NCBI GenBank assembly: GCA_965221135.1
Contig: CBDCRZ010000106.1
Coordinates: 1,178,001-1,242,000 of the forward strand
DNA length: 64,000 nt
Reading direction: 5' to 3'
DNA from: Sansalvadorimonas sp965221135
GTDB taxonomy: Bacteria; Pseudomonadota; Gammaproteobacteria; Pseudomonadales; Endozoicomonadaceae
A program made the translations under genes and the position numbers. Below are positions 35,415 to 44,092 of this stretch, piece after piece (positions within the stretch are counted from its first letter, which is position 1; the number at the start of each line of letters is the position of its first letter). The notes beneath the pieces are model-generated. The model saw only the letters and a list, made by a program, of their open reading frames with translations. It searched no databases and had not been told where the DNA came from.

Positions 35415-35975
35415 TCAGTCCGGAAATTCCCGAAGAATTACCCAGCCCCCAATAGTCGCTGAGGCAACAACCCCCAAAAAACCTGAAGCAAATTGGAATA
35501 ATGTGGAGGGCAGAAGACTGTCCCAAAGAGTAGTCCCACCCGTAAGGATGGGGAGACCCTGGCTTATTAATGTTAGAGCAGCAGGTACCACCAGGAATGA
35601 GACTCCAATACCCATCAAATAACATGACACAGCTTGTATCTGTCGCATGTTATTAAAAATATGTCCGGCCACCTGTTTGATACTGCGCTTGTGAACAGGT
35701 TTCTCAAAGTACTCAGGTAAAGCGAGAAGGGTCGCTGTACCAGCAGCCGCTAGAAGACCTGTACAGCTGAAGCTAAGAGCTCGACTGACCGAGGCACCAA
35801 ACACTACCGATGTTGATACGGCAGTGCCCCCAAGCCCGGCAACAAGACTGAAAGCTGTTCTTGCCGCGTTATCGCAGGTCGGAGATGTATCCTCCCGATA
35901 ATCGAAATACCCCATCGATTCTTTCAGTATATCTTTTATGCTTCGGGAATGGATTAATGCGCTGGCGGTATTCAT
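35415..35975 (-). CDS. Hypothetical membrane protein (186 aa)
   Basis: Four hydrophobic segments: ~40-62, ~68-88, ~118-138 and ~155-178. They are Gly/Ala/Ser-rich, with no charged motif or family signature that I recognise. ATG at 35973-35975. It stands alone with its own terminator downstream. Confidence 0.65.
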   Translation of the reverse strand: MNTASALIHSRSIKDILKESMGYFDYREDTSPTCDNAARTAFSLVAGLGGTAVSTSVVFGASVSRALSFSCTGLLAAAGTATLLALPEYFEKPVHKRSIKQVAGHIFNNMRQIQAVSCYLMGIGVSFLVVPAALTLISQGLPILTGGTTLWDSLLPSTLFQFASGFLGVVASATIGGWVILREFPD

Positions 35976-36217
35976 AAAAACGCAGCCTCTCTTTGGCTTC
36001 TATATAGTGTTTGCCTGCTATTGGGACTATCGAGGGTATTTCTGGTTCAAACACAACGGTTAGCAGAACTTACTGCCCGACTGAAATTTCGGAGACTGAT
36101 CCAGCACTTCCCACTCTCTTCTGCCGAAGTGTTATGAGGCTGCACTCAGACTAAAGCCTAATTTTCCTTTTTTGTAATTCGCGTAGCCTTAAAGGTTATT
36201 CGGTTAAGACAAGGGCT

Positions 36218-37408
36218 ATGACTATGGAAGCACGAGCGCTACATCCAAGTATTTTTTCATCAGTACCCTTGAAAAACAAATCCCCTGATCTGTCTGCGAG
36301 AAGCGGTGAAGGCCGCCTGGGTGGTTTTTCTGCGACAGGTTTGCCAGAAGAATTTCAGTCTGAGGTTGCCAGCCTTATCAGCGAACTCAAACTTGTTGAA
36401 TCCTCAGCACCTGCTCAACCAGCTGCCGGTCCCCGGAAAATTGCTGTTCTGGTGCCAGGCAGCTATGAACAGGCCCTGCCAGAATTCAGGCAGCGGGTGA
36501 AGCAGGCTGCAGGCGAGGCAGAGGTGATATTTTGTGAAGAGACACCTGAGGACGAAACCCTGAAAAGCGTTGATGGTTATATGGGTTACTTCTCTCCTGA
36601 ACTGGTTAAAAAAGCAGGTGAGAAACTGTGCTGGCTTCATAATTATCCGGTTGGTATCAACCAGGTGAAAGAGCTGTCAGACGCCGAGAAGAACCGTGTT
36701 CTGTTTACCAATACCAAACGCCTTTCCGGTTACGATATAGCCAGTCATGCCATGGTCATGTTGCTGGAACTGACCAGAAATATGCCCCAGGTGCATCATG
36801 CCCAGCAGAAGAAAGAATGGGGGCCGCCTGCGCTCTCTCACGAGGGGGTTGGCAGCCTGAACAAAAAAACAATGCTGATTACCGGTGGTAATGGCGGCAT
36901 TGGATCGCAGCTGACAAAAATGGCTAAAGGTTTTTGCATGAAAGTCATTATTACCTGTCATTCGTCTGATAAAAAGTATGACATGGTTGATGAGGTTGGT
37001 GCACCGGATCAGTTAAAAAATCTGGCAGCCAGGGCCGACGTGGTGGTGAATACACTGCCTTCGACGGATGAAACCACTCATCTGTTTAACAAGGCCTTTT
37101 TTCAGAGCTGTAAAAAGGGACCCTGCTTTATTAATGTTGGCCGTGGAGATGCCGTTAACACTCCGGATCTTGTCGACGCCCTGAAAACTCGTCAGGTTTC
37201 TGCAGCCGGTCTGGATGTGTTTGAGTCCGAGCCGCTTTCGGGTGAGCACCCGTTTTGGGGAATGAATAACGTGATTGTCAGCCCTCACCAGGGCCATCGT
37301 GGGGACGACTCCAAACGAAACGGTGCTTTGATCGCTGTGGAGAACCTCAGGCGCTATGTCTCGAACCAGCCCCTGCTCAACCCGGTTGACGCTAACAAGG
37401 GCTATTAA
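36218..37408 (+). CDS. D-isomer-specific 2-hydroxyacid dehydrogenase family protein with N-terminal extension
   Basis: A 396-residue protein. Residues ~75-396 form the two-domain dehydrogenase. The NAD-binding turn is GGNGGIGSQL, the catalytic Arg lies in NVGRGDAVN, Glu in DVFESEPL and His in SPHQGHRGD. It should interconvert a 2-oxoacid and its D-hydroxyacid with NAD(P)H. The first ~70 residues (Ser/Pro-rich, low complexity) are not part of the family and have no clear signal peptide. Typical members are 310-340 residues, so the extension is unusual. The exact substrate cannot be assigned. Confidence 0.88.
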   Translation: MTMEARALHPSIFSSVPLKNKSPDLSARSGEGRLGGFSATGLPEEFQSEVASLISELKLVESSAPAQPAAGPRKIAVLVPGSYEQALPEFRQRVKQAAGEAEVIFCEETPEDETLKSVDGYMGYFSPELVKKAGEKLCWLHNYPVGINQVKELSDAEKNRVLFTNTKRLSGYDIASHAMVMLLELTRNMPQVHHAQQKKEWGPPALSHEGVGSLNKKTMLITGGNGGIGSQLTKMAKGFCMKVIITCHSSDKKYDMVDEVGAPDQLKNLAARADVVVNTLPSTDETTHLFNKAFFQSCKKGPCFINVGRGDAVNTPDLVDALKTRQVSAAGLDVFESEPLSGEHPFWGMNNVIVSPHQGHRGDDSKRNGALIAVENLRRYVSNQPLLNPVDANKGY

Positions 37409-37483
37409 GCCGAAACACATTTCAGGCTTCTGGCTGAGAGTAATAAATCAATCAATGCCAATTTAAGGTGAGTGACTGCCGGT

Positions 37484-37521
37484 AAAAGAAAACGGCGCTA
37501 TTGAGTCATTCAATAGCGCCG
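37484..37521 (-). terminator. Terminator of valS
   Basis: A perfect 12-bp stem CGGCGCTATTGA/TCAATAGCGCCG with a 5-base loop. On the minus strand it is followed by TTTTCTTTT. Confidence 0.93.
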
Positions 37522-37550
37522 CTGAGGTGAGTACAGTTTTAAATCAAAGC

Positions 37551-40463
37551 TTACAGCGCCTTAATCGCAGCCTGTTGTTCAACCATCTTGCCCAGTGCCG
37601 TACGGGCATCTTCCAGCTTGGCTTTTTCTTTCTCGATAACCGCAGCAGGAGCCTTGCCTACAAACTTCTCGTTAGAGAGTTTGCCTTCAAAGCGAGCCAC
37701 TTCTTTCTGAAGTTTCTCAACTTCGCGGTTCAGACGCGCCAGCTCTTTGTCTTTATCGATAATACCCGCCATAGGCACCAGTACTTCCATCTCGCCAACC
37801 AGCTGGGTGGCAGACATCGGAGCTTCTTCGCCGTCTTTCAGAGCCTTAAGGCTACCCAGTTTAGCGAGGGAGGTCAGGAAACTGGTGTTCTCTTCCAGGC
37901 GACGCAGATCTTCTGATGAAGTGTTACGCAGAATCACGTCCAGAGGCTGGGTCTGGCTCAGGCCCATTTCAGCACGAATATTACGGATACCGGTGATAAA
38001 GCCTTTCAGCCACTCGATATCTTCTTCCGCCTGAGAGTCGATCTTGCTGGCGTCCGCGACCGGGTAAGGTGCGGTCATGATGGTTTCGCCTTCTACGCCT
38101 GCCAGAGGCTTGATCTGCTGCCAGATCTCCTCAGTGATGTAAGGCATAAACGGATGGGCGATACGCATAATGGTTTCCAGAACACGAACCAAAGTGCGAC
38201 GAGTGCCGCGTTTACGAGCTTCGGGTGCAGCATCATCCCATAACACAGGCTTGGACAGTTCAAGGTACCAGGCGCAGTACTCGTTCCAGATAAAGTCGTA
38301 CAGGTTCTGGGAGGCGTGGTCGAGACGGAAGTCGTCAATGTTCTTTGCCACCTGCTCTTCAACACGCTGCAGCCTGGAGATGATCCAGCGATCAGCCAGA
38401 GTCAGTTCAACCTCTTCGTTGCCAGCACCACAGTCAGCCTTCATGGCAGCTGTAATCTCTACAGGCTTGCCACCGGCGGCTTCGAGAGTGTCTTCGCCAA
38501 CCGTGTTCTGCAGCACATAGCGTGAGGCATTCCAGATCTTGTTACAGAAGCTGCGGTAGCCGTCCAGACGCTTCATATCCCAGTTGATATCACGGCCGGT
38601 AGAGGCCAGTGAGTACAGGGTGTAACGCAGGGCATCGGTACCGTGAGCGGCAATGCCTTCGGAGAAGGTCTTGCGGGTCTGCTTCTCGATTTTGGCGGCC
38701 AGCTTGGGCTGCATCATATTACCGCAGCGCTTCTGTACCAGCTCTTCGAGTTCGATACCGTCGATCATATCCAGTGGGTCAAGAACGTTGCCCTTGGACT
38801 TGGACATCTTGTCGCCGTTCTCGTCACGAATCAGACCGGTGACATAGACATGCTTGAAGGGAACCTGAGGCTTGCCGTCGTCGTCCTTCATAAAGTGCAT
38901 GGTCATCATAATCATCCGGGCAACCCAGAAGAAGATGATGTCAAAACCAGTTACCAGCACATCAGAAGGGTGGAAGGTGTTCAGGCGGTCAGTGTTCTCT
39001 GGCCAGCCCTGGGTACCAAAGGTCCACAGGCCGGAAGAGAACCAGGTGTCCAGTACGTCGTCGTCCTGACGCAGTTCAACGTCTGCACCCAACCCGTGTT
39101 TTTCACGGGCTTCAGCTTCAGTGCGGGCGACGTAAACCTTGCCATTGTTGTCGTACCAGGCTGGGATGCGATGTCCCCACCACAGCTGACGGGAGATACA
39201 CCAGTCCTGAATATCACGCATCCAGGAGAAATACATGTTCTCGTACTGCTTGGGTACGAACTGGATATCACCATTTTCAACGGCTTTCAGTGCGGGTTCT
39301 GCCAGAGGGGCCGTTTTTACAAACCACTGGTCCGTCAGCAGGGGCTCGATAACAACACCGGAACGGTCGCCGTAAGGCACAGTCAGGGCGTGGTCGTCGA
39401 TCTTTTCCAGCAGGCCGGCTTCTTCAAAGGATGCAACAATCGCCTTACGGGCAGCAAAGCGTTCCAGTCCACGGAACTGTTCTGGTATTGGTGCTTCCAG
39501 ATCGGTATTCACGGAACCGTCGGTATAGAATGCCTGACCCTGGTCGCAGATATCGCCGTTCAGGGTCATGATGTTGATCATGGGCAGGCCGCAGCGCTTG
39601 CCGACTTCGTTATCGTTGAAGTCGTGAGCCGGAGTGATTTTTACACAACCGGTGCCTTTTTCCATGTCGGCGTGTTCGTCAGCCACGATAGGAATACGAC
39701 GGCCGACCAGTGGCAGAATAATCTCTTTGCCGATCAGGTCTTTGTAGCGAGGGTCTTCGGCGTTTACGGCAACACCGGTATCACCCAGCATGGTTTCCGG
39801 ACGGGTAGTGGCGACAACAATGTAGTCTTTGCCTTCACCGGTTTTCTCGCCATCAGCCAGCGGGTAGCGCAGGTTCCACATATGGCCCTGCCTGTCTTTG
39901 TTCTCAACTTCAAGATCGGAAATAGCCGTGTGCAGCTTCGGGTCCCAGTTGACCAGACGCTTGCCGCGGTAGATCAGGTCGTCTTCGTACAGACGTACAA
40001 ACACTTCCTGAACCGCTTTGTAGAAGCCGTCATCCATAGTGAAGCGTTCGGTGTCCCAGTCTACGGACGCACCCAGGCGGCGCAGCTGGCTGGTAATCGT
40101 ACCGCCGGATTCGGCTTTCCATTCCCAGATTTTGTCGGTGAAGGCATCACGGCCGTAGTCGTGACGGGTTTTGCCTTCTTCCGCCATGATCTTGCGTTCA
40201 ACAACCATTTGCGTGGCGATACCGGCGTGGTCGGTACCCACCTGCCACAGGGTGTTGTTGCCCTTCATGCGCTTGTAACGGGTCAGGGCATCCATGATGG
40301 AGTCCTGGAAGGCGTGACCCATATGCAGGCTGCCGGTGACATTCGGCGGCGGAATCATGATGCTGTAAGGCGTGCCTGTACCGGATGGCGCGAAATGGCC
40401 ATTCTCTTCCCAGCTCTTGTACCAGGTGCTCTCAATGGCACTCGGGTTATACGTCTTTTCCAT
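37551..40463 (-). CDS. valS: Valine--tRNA ligase
   Basis: A 970-residue class Ia synthetase. The HIGH-type motif (PPNVTGSLHMGHAF) lies near residue 45 and KMSKS (GDKMSKSKGNV) near residue 550. The editing domain (TTRPETMLGDTGVAV) is present, as are the anticodon-binding domain and the C-terminal coiled coil (DKELARLNREVEKLQKE). It charges tRNA-Val and hydrolyses mischarged threonine. The gene is intact. Fragments of its first ~140 codons recur downstream of each copy of the neighbouring duplicated gene. Confidence 0.98.
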   Translation of the reverse strand: MEKTYNPSAIESTWYKSWEENGHFAPSGTGTPYSIMIPPPNVTGSLHMGHAFQDSIMDALTRYKRMKGNNTLWQVGTDHAGIATQMVVERKIMAEEGKTRHDYGRDAFTDKIWEWKAESGGTITSQLRRLGASVDWDTERFTMDDGFYKAVQEVFVRLYEDDLIYRGKRLVNWDPKLHTAISDLEVENKDRQGHMWNLRYPLADGEKTGEGKDYIVVATTRPETMLGDTGVAVNAEDPRYKDLIGKEIILPLVGRRIPIVADEHADMEKGTGCVKITPAHDFNDNEVGKRCGLPMINIMTLNGDICDQGQAFYTDGSVNTDLEAPIPEQFRGLERFAARKAIVASFEEAGLLEKIDDHALTVPYGDRSGVVIEPLLTDQWFVKTAPLAEPALKAVENGDIQFVPKQYENMYFSWMRDIQDWCISRQLWWGHRIPAWYDNNGKVYVARTEAEAREKHGLGADVELRQDDDVLDTWFSSGLWTFGTQGWPENTDRLNTFHPSDVLVTGFDIIFFWVARMIMMTMHFMKDDDGKPQVPFKHVYVTGLIRDENGDKMSKSKGNVLDPLDMIDGIELEELVQKRCGNMMQPKLAAKIEKQTRKTFSEGIAAHGTDALRYTLYSLASTGRDINWDMKRLDGYRSFCNKIWNASRYVLQNTVGEDTLEAAGGKPVEITAAMKADCGAGNEEVELTLADRWIISRLQRVEEQVAKNIDDFRLDHASQNLYDFIWNEYCAWYLELSKPVLWDDAAPEARKRGTRRTLVRVLETIMRIAHPFMPYITEEIWQQIKPLAGVEGETIMTAPYPVADASKIDSQAEEDIEWLKGFITGIRNIRAEMGLSQTQPLDVILRNTSSEDLRRLEENTSFLTSLAKLGSLKALKDGEEAPMSATQLVGEMEVLVPMAGIIDKDKELARLNREVEKLQKEVARFEGKLSNEKFVGKAPAAVIEKEKAKLEDARTALGKMVEQQAAIKAL

Positions 40464-40506
40464 AATTCGGCTTCAGTCAGATGGGGCGTGGAAATGTAAA
40501 CCAGCA

Positions 40507-40535
40507 AGTATACCTGTGATGGGCGGGAGTACGAA
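40507..40535 (-). promoter_or_regulatory. Candidate valS promoter
   Basis: Reading on the minus strand: TTCGTA, 17 bp, TATACT, about 45 bp before the valS start. The -10 is good and the -35 is weak. The same element was copied with the 3.4-kb duplication, near 43906-43934. Confidence 0.4.
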
Positions 40536-40693
40536 TAGCTCACGGTCAGTTATGAAGGTGTTTTCGCCAGTATGCATAACACGACTGTTTAACGTCTAAC
40601 AAATGGGTTGCTTGTGGGAGTCATCGACCCGCTGGGGGAGTCTAAAAACTTTAGGCTCGATTTTCTAAAACCCATTGGACAAGGTTGTATTCC

Positions 40694-43600
40694 ATGATTT
40701 CCTCTTGCCGCTTTCCGCGCTCTCGCCACGAAAATAAATCTCTCCAGGGGAATAAAGAGCCAGAGCAAACCGGTCAACCGAAACAAACATTCATAGCTGG
40801 TGCCCAGAATTCATGTACAAAAAGAGCCAGATGTAACAGATTCCTTCACACCCAAAAGATAAAGCCAATTGAAACATTATCCCACGTGGAGCAGGCCCGC
40901 ATATCGAGAAAAGCCATTGAAAAAGAGGTGTTAGCCTGGGTTCTGGGGGGCGAAAAAAAGATCACATCAATTGCTCAGGCGGATTACCTGATCCGTTTTT
41001 ATGTAAAGAACGATCACCATGAAGTACTATCTGCTGTGCCGAAGCATCTGCTGGCAGAGCTTGTTACTGCTGATCTGGTACAAAAATGCAGGATTCATCT
41101 ACCACATATTCCGAGAGATTTGATTACAGAGGAAATTGCTCTGGCATCCATCACGCATCACGCTTCCAGTTATAACAGCTTACCTGACAGACTGAAATCT
41201 AAAGCTTTCTTTTACAAGTGTCTGGAACTTAATCCATTGGTGTTGGAGTATTTGACCGACTCAGTTCCTGAGGATGAGTGGGGGGAGATTGATTTCGCGG
41301 CCTACATTGGGCGCCACTGCGAGGTTTTTCTCCATATTCCCAAAACTTGCATGACAGAGGAACTGCGGCGCCTTGCTGTCACCAAACACCCGGAGGCTGT
41401 CAGCTCTTTTGATAACTCAACACCAGGTTATGAGGCGCTTTGCCTGATTGCGTTACAGATTGATGGACGGGTTATTAAAAAGATCCCAAAAGCTAATATC
41501 ACCAGAATAATGGCTCAAACGGCATTACAATCATCGCGTTGTGCCGCTTTTATTGAAATCCCTTCTGATCTGATAACCTCTGATGATTGTTTACAGGCCA
41601 TAGAAGCGGGAAAGATTCATCGTCTGCTCTCTTATATTACCTGGCGTGATTCTGAAGGGAAACTTAAGGAATTTCAGAAGCTTCTCATTATGAATCAGGA
41701 TTTGATGGTTGCATTCAAGAACTGTCGAAAAAGCTTTCCCTGTTTTCTTGAGGTTCTCCCTGAGAATGAAGTAACAGAAGAAATCTGTCGTCAGCACCTG
41801 AATAATTATCCTACAGAGTTAGAAGGTGTCCCGGAACGCTGGTTAATCAAGCATCCTGAGTGGTGTATGGTAGCGTTGAAGCATGATGGTGGGAAGTATT
41901 GGCAGATTCCTGGCGTTTTAAAAGATTTAGATTTCATAAAAGAAGCGATCACTTGTAACCCCTCGGTTATTAATAGCCTGCCGTATGACTTTCATGAATC
42001 TCATCCTGAACTGTTGGAGTTCGCACTGACCCGCGGCATTGGTTTTATGAGTCTTCCTTACAGGGAACGAACAAAGGAACGCTGCCTAACCGCAGTTAAA
42101 AACAACCCCCAGCTCATAACGCGACGAATACCTGAAGGTCACGTCCATGCCATGCCTCTGGAGTCACAAGCCGCTTTTTGTTTTAAGAGCCTGCCCGAAT
42201 CAGCCAAAAGGCAGCTTGTTGTGACAGGAGAGGTTTCTTCCCTGGAGCGATACCAACCACTTTTTAATCCCAATGAATTATTACAGCCAATGAACCCTTT
42301 GGAGACAAATGAATATTCACCCTTGCTGGGTAAATTAGCATGTCAGCTGGCTGTTTCTCAGCCTTTCCAATTCCCCAATGAATCTATCGGATTACAGCTA
42401 CAGAACTACTTGTATCACCATATCAAAACAGCCAGAGAAAATATCAGCAAAGGCCAGGTCTTAGCTTTCTCCGGCCCGCAGGGTGGCTGGCAACCTTATG
42501 GCGGACGCACATTTCTCTGTGATGAAGGGCTTTCTGATATGCAGCCAGGTCGTTGCAGAAGAATTAAAATTCTCCGTGAAGGGGAAGACCTGAATGAATT
42601 CATTACAGAAGAAGCCGTACACAGCTTTTGCGCCGACAATAGCCTGTCCCTAAATCTCAGAAGTGAAGTTCCAAAGGTTGTTGGCTTAAGGCGGCTGCCT
42701 GTGGAAAGCCTGCCTGCCGAGATGAAAGAGCAGTGCAAGTCGAAGCTTGCGACACTGATGATTGGCGGTCAGCCCTGCTACCTGCTTTATGTATTTGAAA
42801 CCAAAAACCGGGAATATAGTCAGCTTGCCCATCAGCGTGACAGTGAAAATGGCTGCGAAAAAGCTGAATGTGGAATTCTGAAAACCTGCTTTGACCTGGG
42901 GCGTTGGTCTGGCTGTGGTGTTGTGCATACCTCAACAATTCAGGCCTTCCATAATTTCTCTCGTAATCGTCGGGAGCTTTTTCTGGCGCCATTGTTTTCT
43001 GAACTTCACGAATTTCCCGGAGTTCTCTCTTTCTGGGACACAGATGCTACTGATCAGTGTGACTGGGGCTGGACCGGTTTAAGAGATTTGGGGGATATTG
43101 AATTTTCCCCCTTCATTGATAGCTATAGAACCTCAAGCGACGCGTATTTCTCATTACCCGGATATTACCAGAGAGCGGCTTTCCTGAATGCGTTTGTTGA
43201 AAACATGGTTGCAGCTCTTTTAATTAATGCCCGGTTGCATAAGTCTGATTCAGGGTATCACTATCGAAATGCTGACTGTGTCAGTACGACAGCTGCCTTT
43301 GTTGTTAAGTGTATTGATCATTATTTGCAGGGGTTTTCGGGGGAGGGGAGCACGTTGAAATCATTTTTCAGGAAGACATTTTCTGAAGATGCTGACAAGA
43401 TCTATGAGCAGTGGCGGGAGCGGGCGGCCAGGGAAATTGTTTACTGGACGGCACCGCAGGAGCTGGATAAAGACTGCTATGTTTGTCACATTAGTCAACG
43501 TGGGAGGCTGCCTGAAGAAATTCTTCCGGATGCTCCTGTGACATTCAGCAATTACCCTGAATGTTTCGCTAAAAATGGGAAATATCACCTTGGTATCACA

Positions 43601-43705
43601 TCCTCTCCCTTTCCGTTAAATACCCTTATACGAGGATTGGCCTTTGCTGCCAGTCATATAGCGGAATTCCTGCAGCCGGATGAGCCAATTGATCAAAGCA
43701 AGTGA
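40694..43705 (+). CDS. Large hypothetical helical-repeat protein, copy A (1003 aa)
   Basis: Start ATG at 40694, shared with copy B; an in-frame TTG nine bases earlier is less likely. There is no signal peptide; the N-terminus is basic and Cys-containing. Residues ~60-480 consist of irregular 30-45-residue helical units with recurring patterns: hydrophobic helix, then NP or HP, then a short 'P-(x)2-4-(I/M)T' turn (HIPRDLITEEIA, HIPKTCMTEELR, KIPKANITRIMA, EIPSDLITSDDC, VLPENEVTEEIC). These resemble DUF4116-like repeats of bacterial effector proteins. The C-terminal half (~530-1003) is a separate globular region, Cys-rich, without a motif I recognise. Likely a host-directed or lineage-specific protein; function unknown. 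Confidence 0.8.
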   Translation: MISSCRFPRSRHENKSLQGNKEPEQTGQPKQTFIAGAQNSCTKRARCNRFLHTQKIKPIETLSHVEQARISRKAIEKEVLAWVLGGEKKITSIAQADYLIRFYVKNDHHEVLSAVPKHLLAELVTADLVQKCRIHLPHIPRDLITEEIALASITHHASSYNSLPDRLKSKAFFYKCLELNPLVLEYLTDSVPEDEWGEIDFAAYIGRHCEVFLHIPKTCMTEELRRLAVTKHPEAVSSFDNSTPGYEALCLIALQIDGRVIKKIPKANITRIMAQTALQSSRCAAFIEIPSDLITSDDCLQAIEAGKIHRLLSYITWRDSEGKLKEFQKLLIMNQDLMVAFKNCRKSFPCFLEVLPENEVTEEICRQHLNNYPTELEGVPERWLIKHPEWCMVALKHDGGKYWQIPGVLKDLDFIKEAITCNPSVINSLPYDFHESHPELLEFALTRGIGFMSLPYRERTKERCLTAVKNNPQLITRRIPEGHVHAMPLESQAAFCFKSLPESAKRQLVVTGEVSSLERYQPLFNPNELLQPMNPLETNEYSPLLGKLACQLAVSQPFQFPNESIGLQLQNYLYHHIKTARENISKGQVLAFSGPQGGWQPYGGRTFLCDEGLSDMQPGRCRRIKILREGEDLNEFITEEAVHSFCADNSLSLNLRSEVPKVVGLRRLPVESLPAEMKEQCKSKLATLMIGGQPCYLLYVFETKNREYSQLAHQRDSENGCEKAECGILKTCFDLGRWSGCGVVHTSTIQAFHNFSRNRRELFLAPLFSELHEFPGVLSFWDTDATDQCDWGWTGLRDLGDIEFSPFIDSYRTSSDAYFSLPGYYQRAAFLNAFVENMVAALLINARLHKSDSGYHYRNADCVSTTAAFVVKCIDHYLQGFSGEGSTLKSFFRKTFSEDADKIYEQWRERAAREIVYWTAPQELDKDCYVCHISQRGRLPEEILPDAPVTFSNYPECFAKNGKYHLGITSSPFPLNTLIRGLAFAASHIAEFLQPDEPIDQSK

Positions 43706-43724
43706 CGTATGGTGAAGAGCAGTA

Positions 43725-43861
43725 TGGCTGGTAATCGTACCGCCGTATTCGGCTTTCCATTCCCGGATAGTGCCTGTGCCGGATGGCGCGAAATGGCCAT
43801 TCTCTTCCCAGCTCTTGTATCAGGTTCTCTCAATGGCACTCGGGTTATACGTCTTTTCCAT
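43725..43861 (-). pseudogene. valS: Truncated valS 5' fragment (copy 1)
   Basis: From the ATG at 43859-43861 the frame reads as ValS residues 1-31 (MEKTYNPSAIERT...) and then jumps, through an internal deletion, to a segment matching ValS residues ~128-140 (REWKAEYGGTITS) before leaving the homology. It is a by-product of the tandem duplication and cannot make a functional synthetase. Confidence 0.88.
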
Positions 43862-44092
43862 AATTCGGCTTCAGTCAGATGGGGCGTGGAAATGTAAACC
43901 AGCAAGTATACCTGTGATGGGCGGGAGTACGAATAGCTCACGGTCAGTTATGAAGGTGTTTTCTCCAGTATGCATAACACGACTGTTTTAACGTCTAACA
44001 AATGGGCTGTTTTTGGGAGTCATCGACCCGCTGGGGGAGTCTAAAAACTATAGGCTGGATTTTCTAAAACCCATTGGACAAGGATGTATTCC

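Noticed and set aside
38643..40499. 618-codon plus-strand frame opposite valS
   Set aside because: ValS on the minus strand is complete with all synthetase motifs. The antisense frame has no homology signal.
42880..43130. Possible protein-kinase-like signature in the ~1005-aa proteins
   Set aside because: A His-Thr-Ser...Asn stretch looked kinase-like, but no glycine loop, VAIK lysine or DFG-type motif could be placed.
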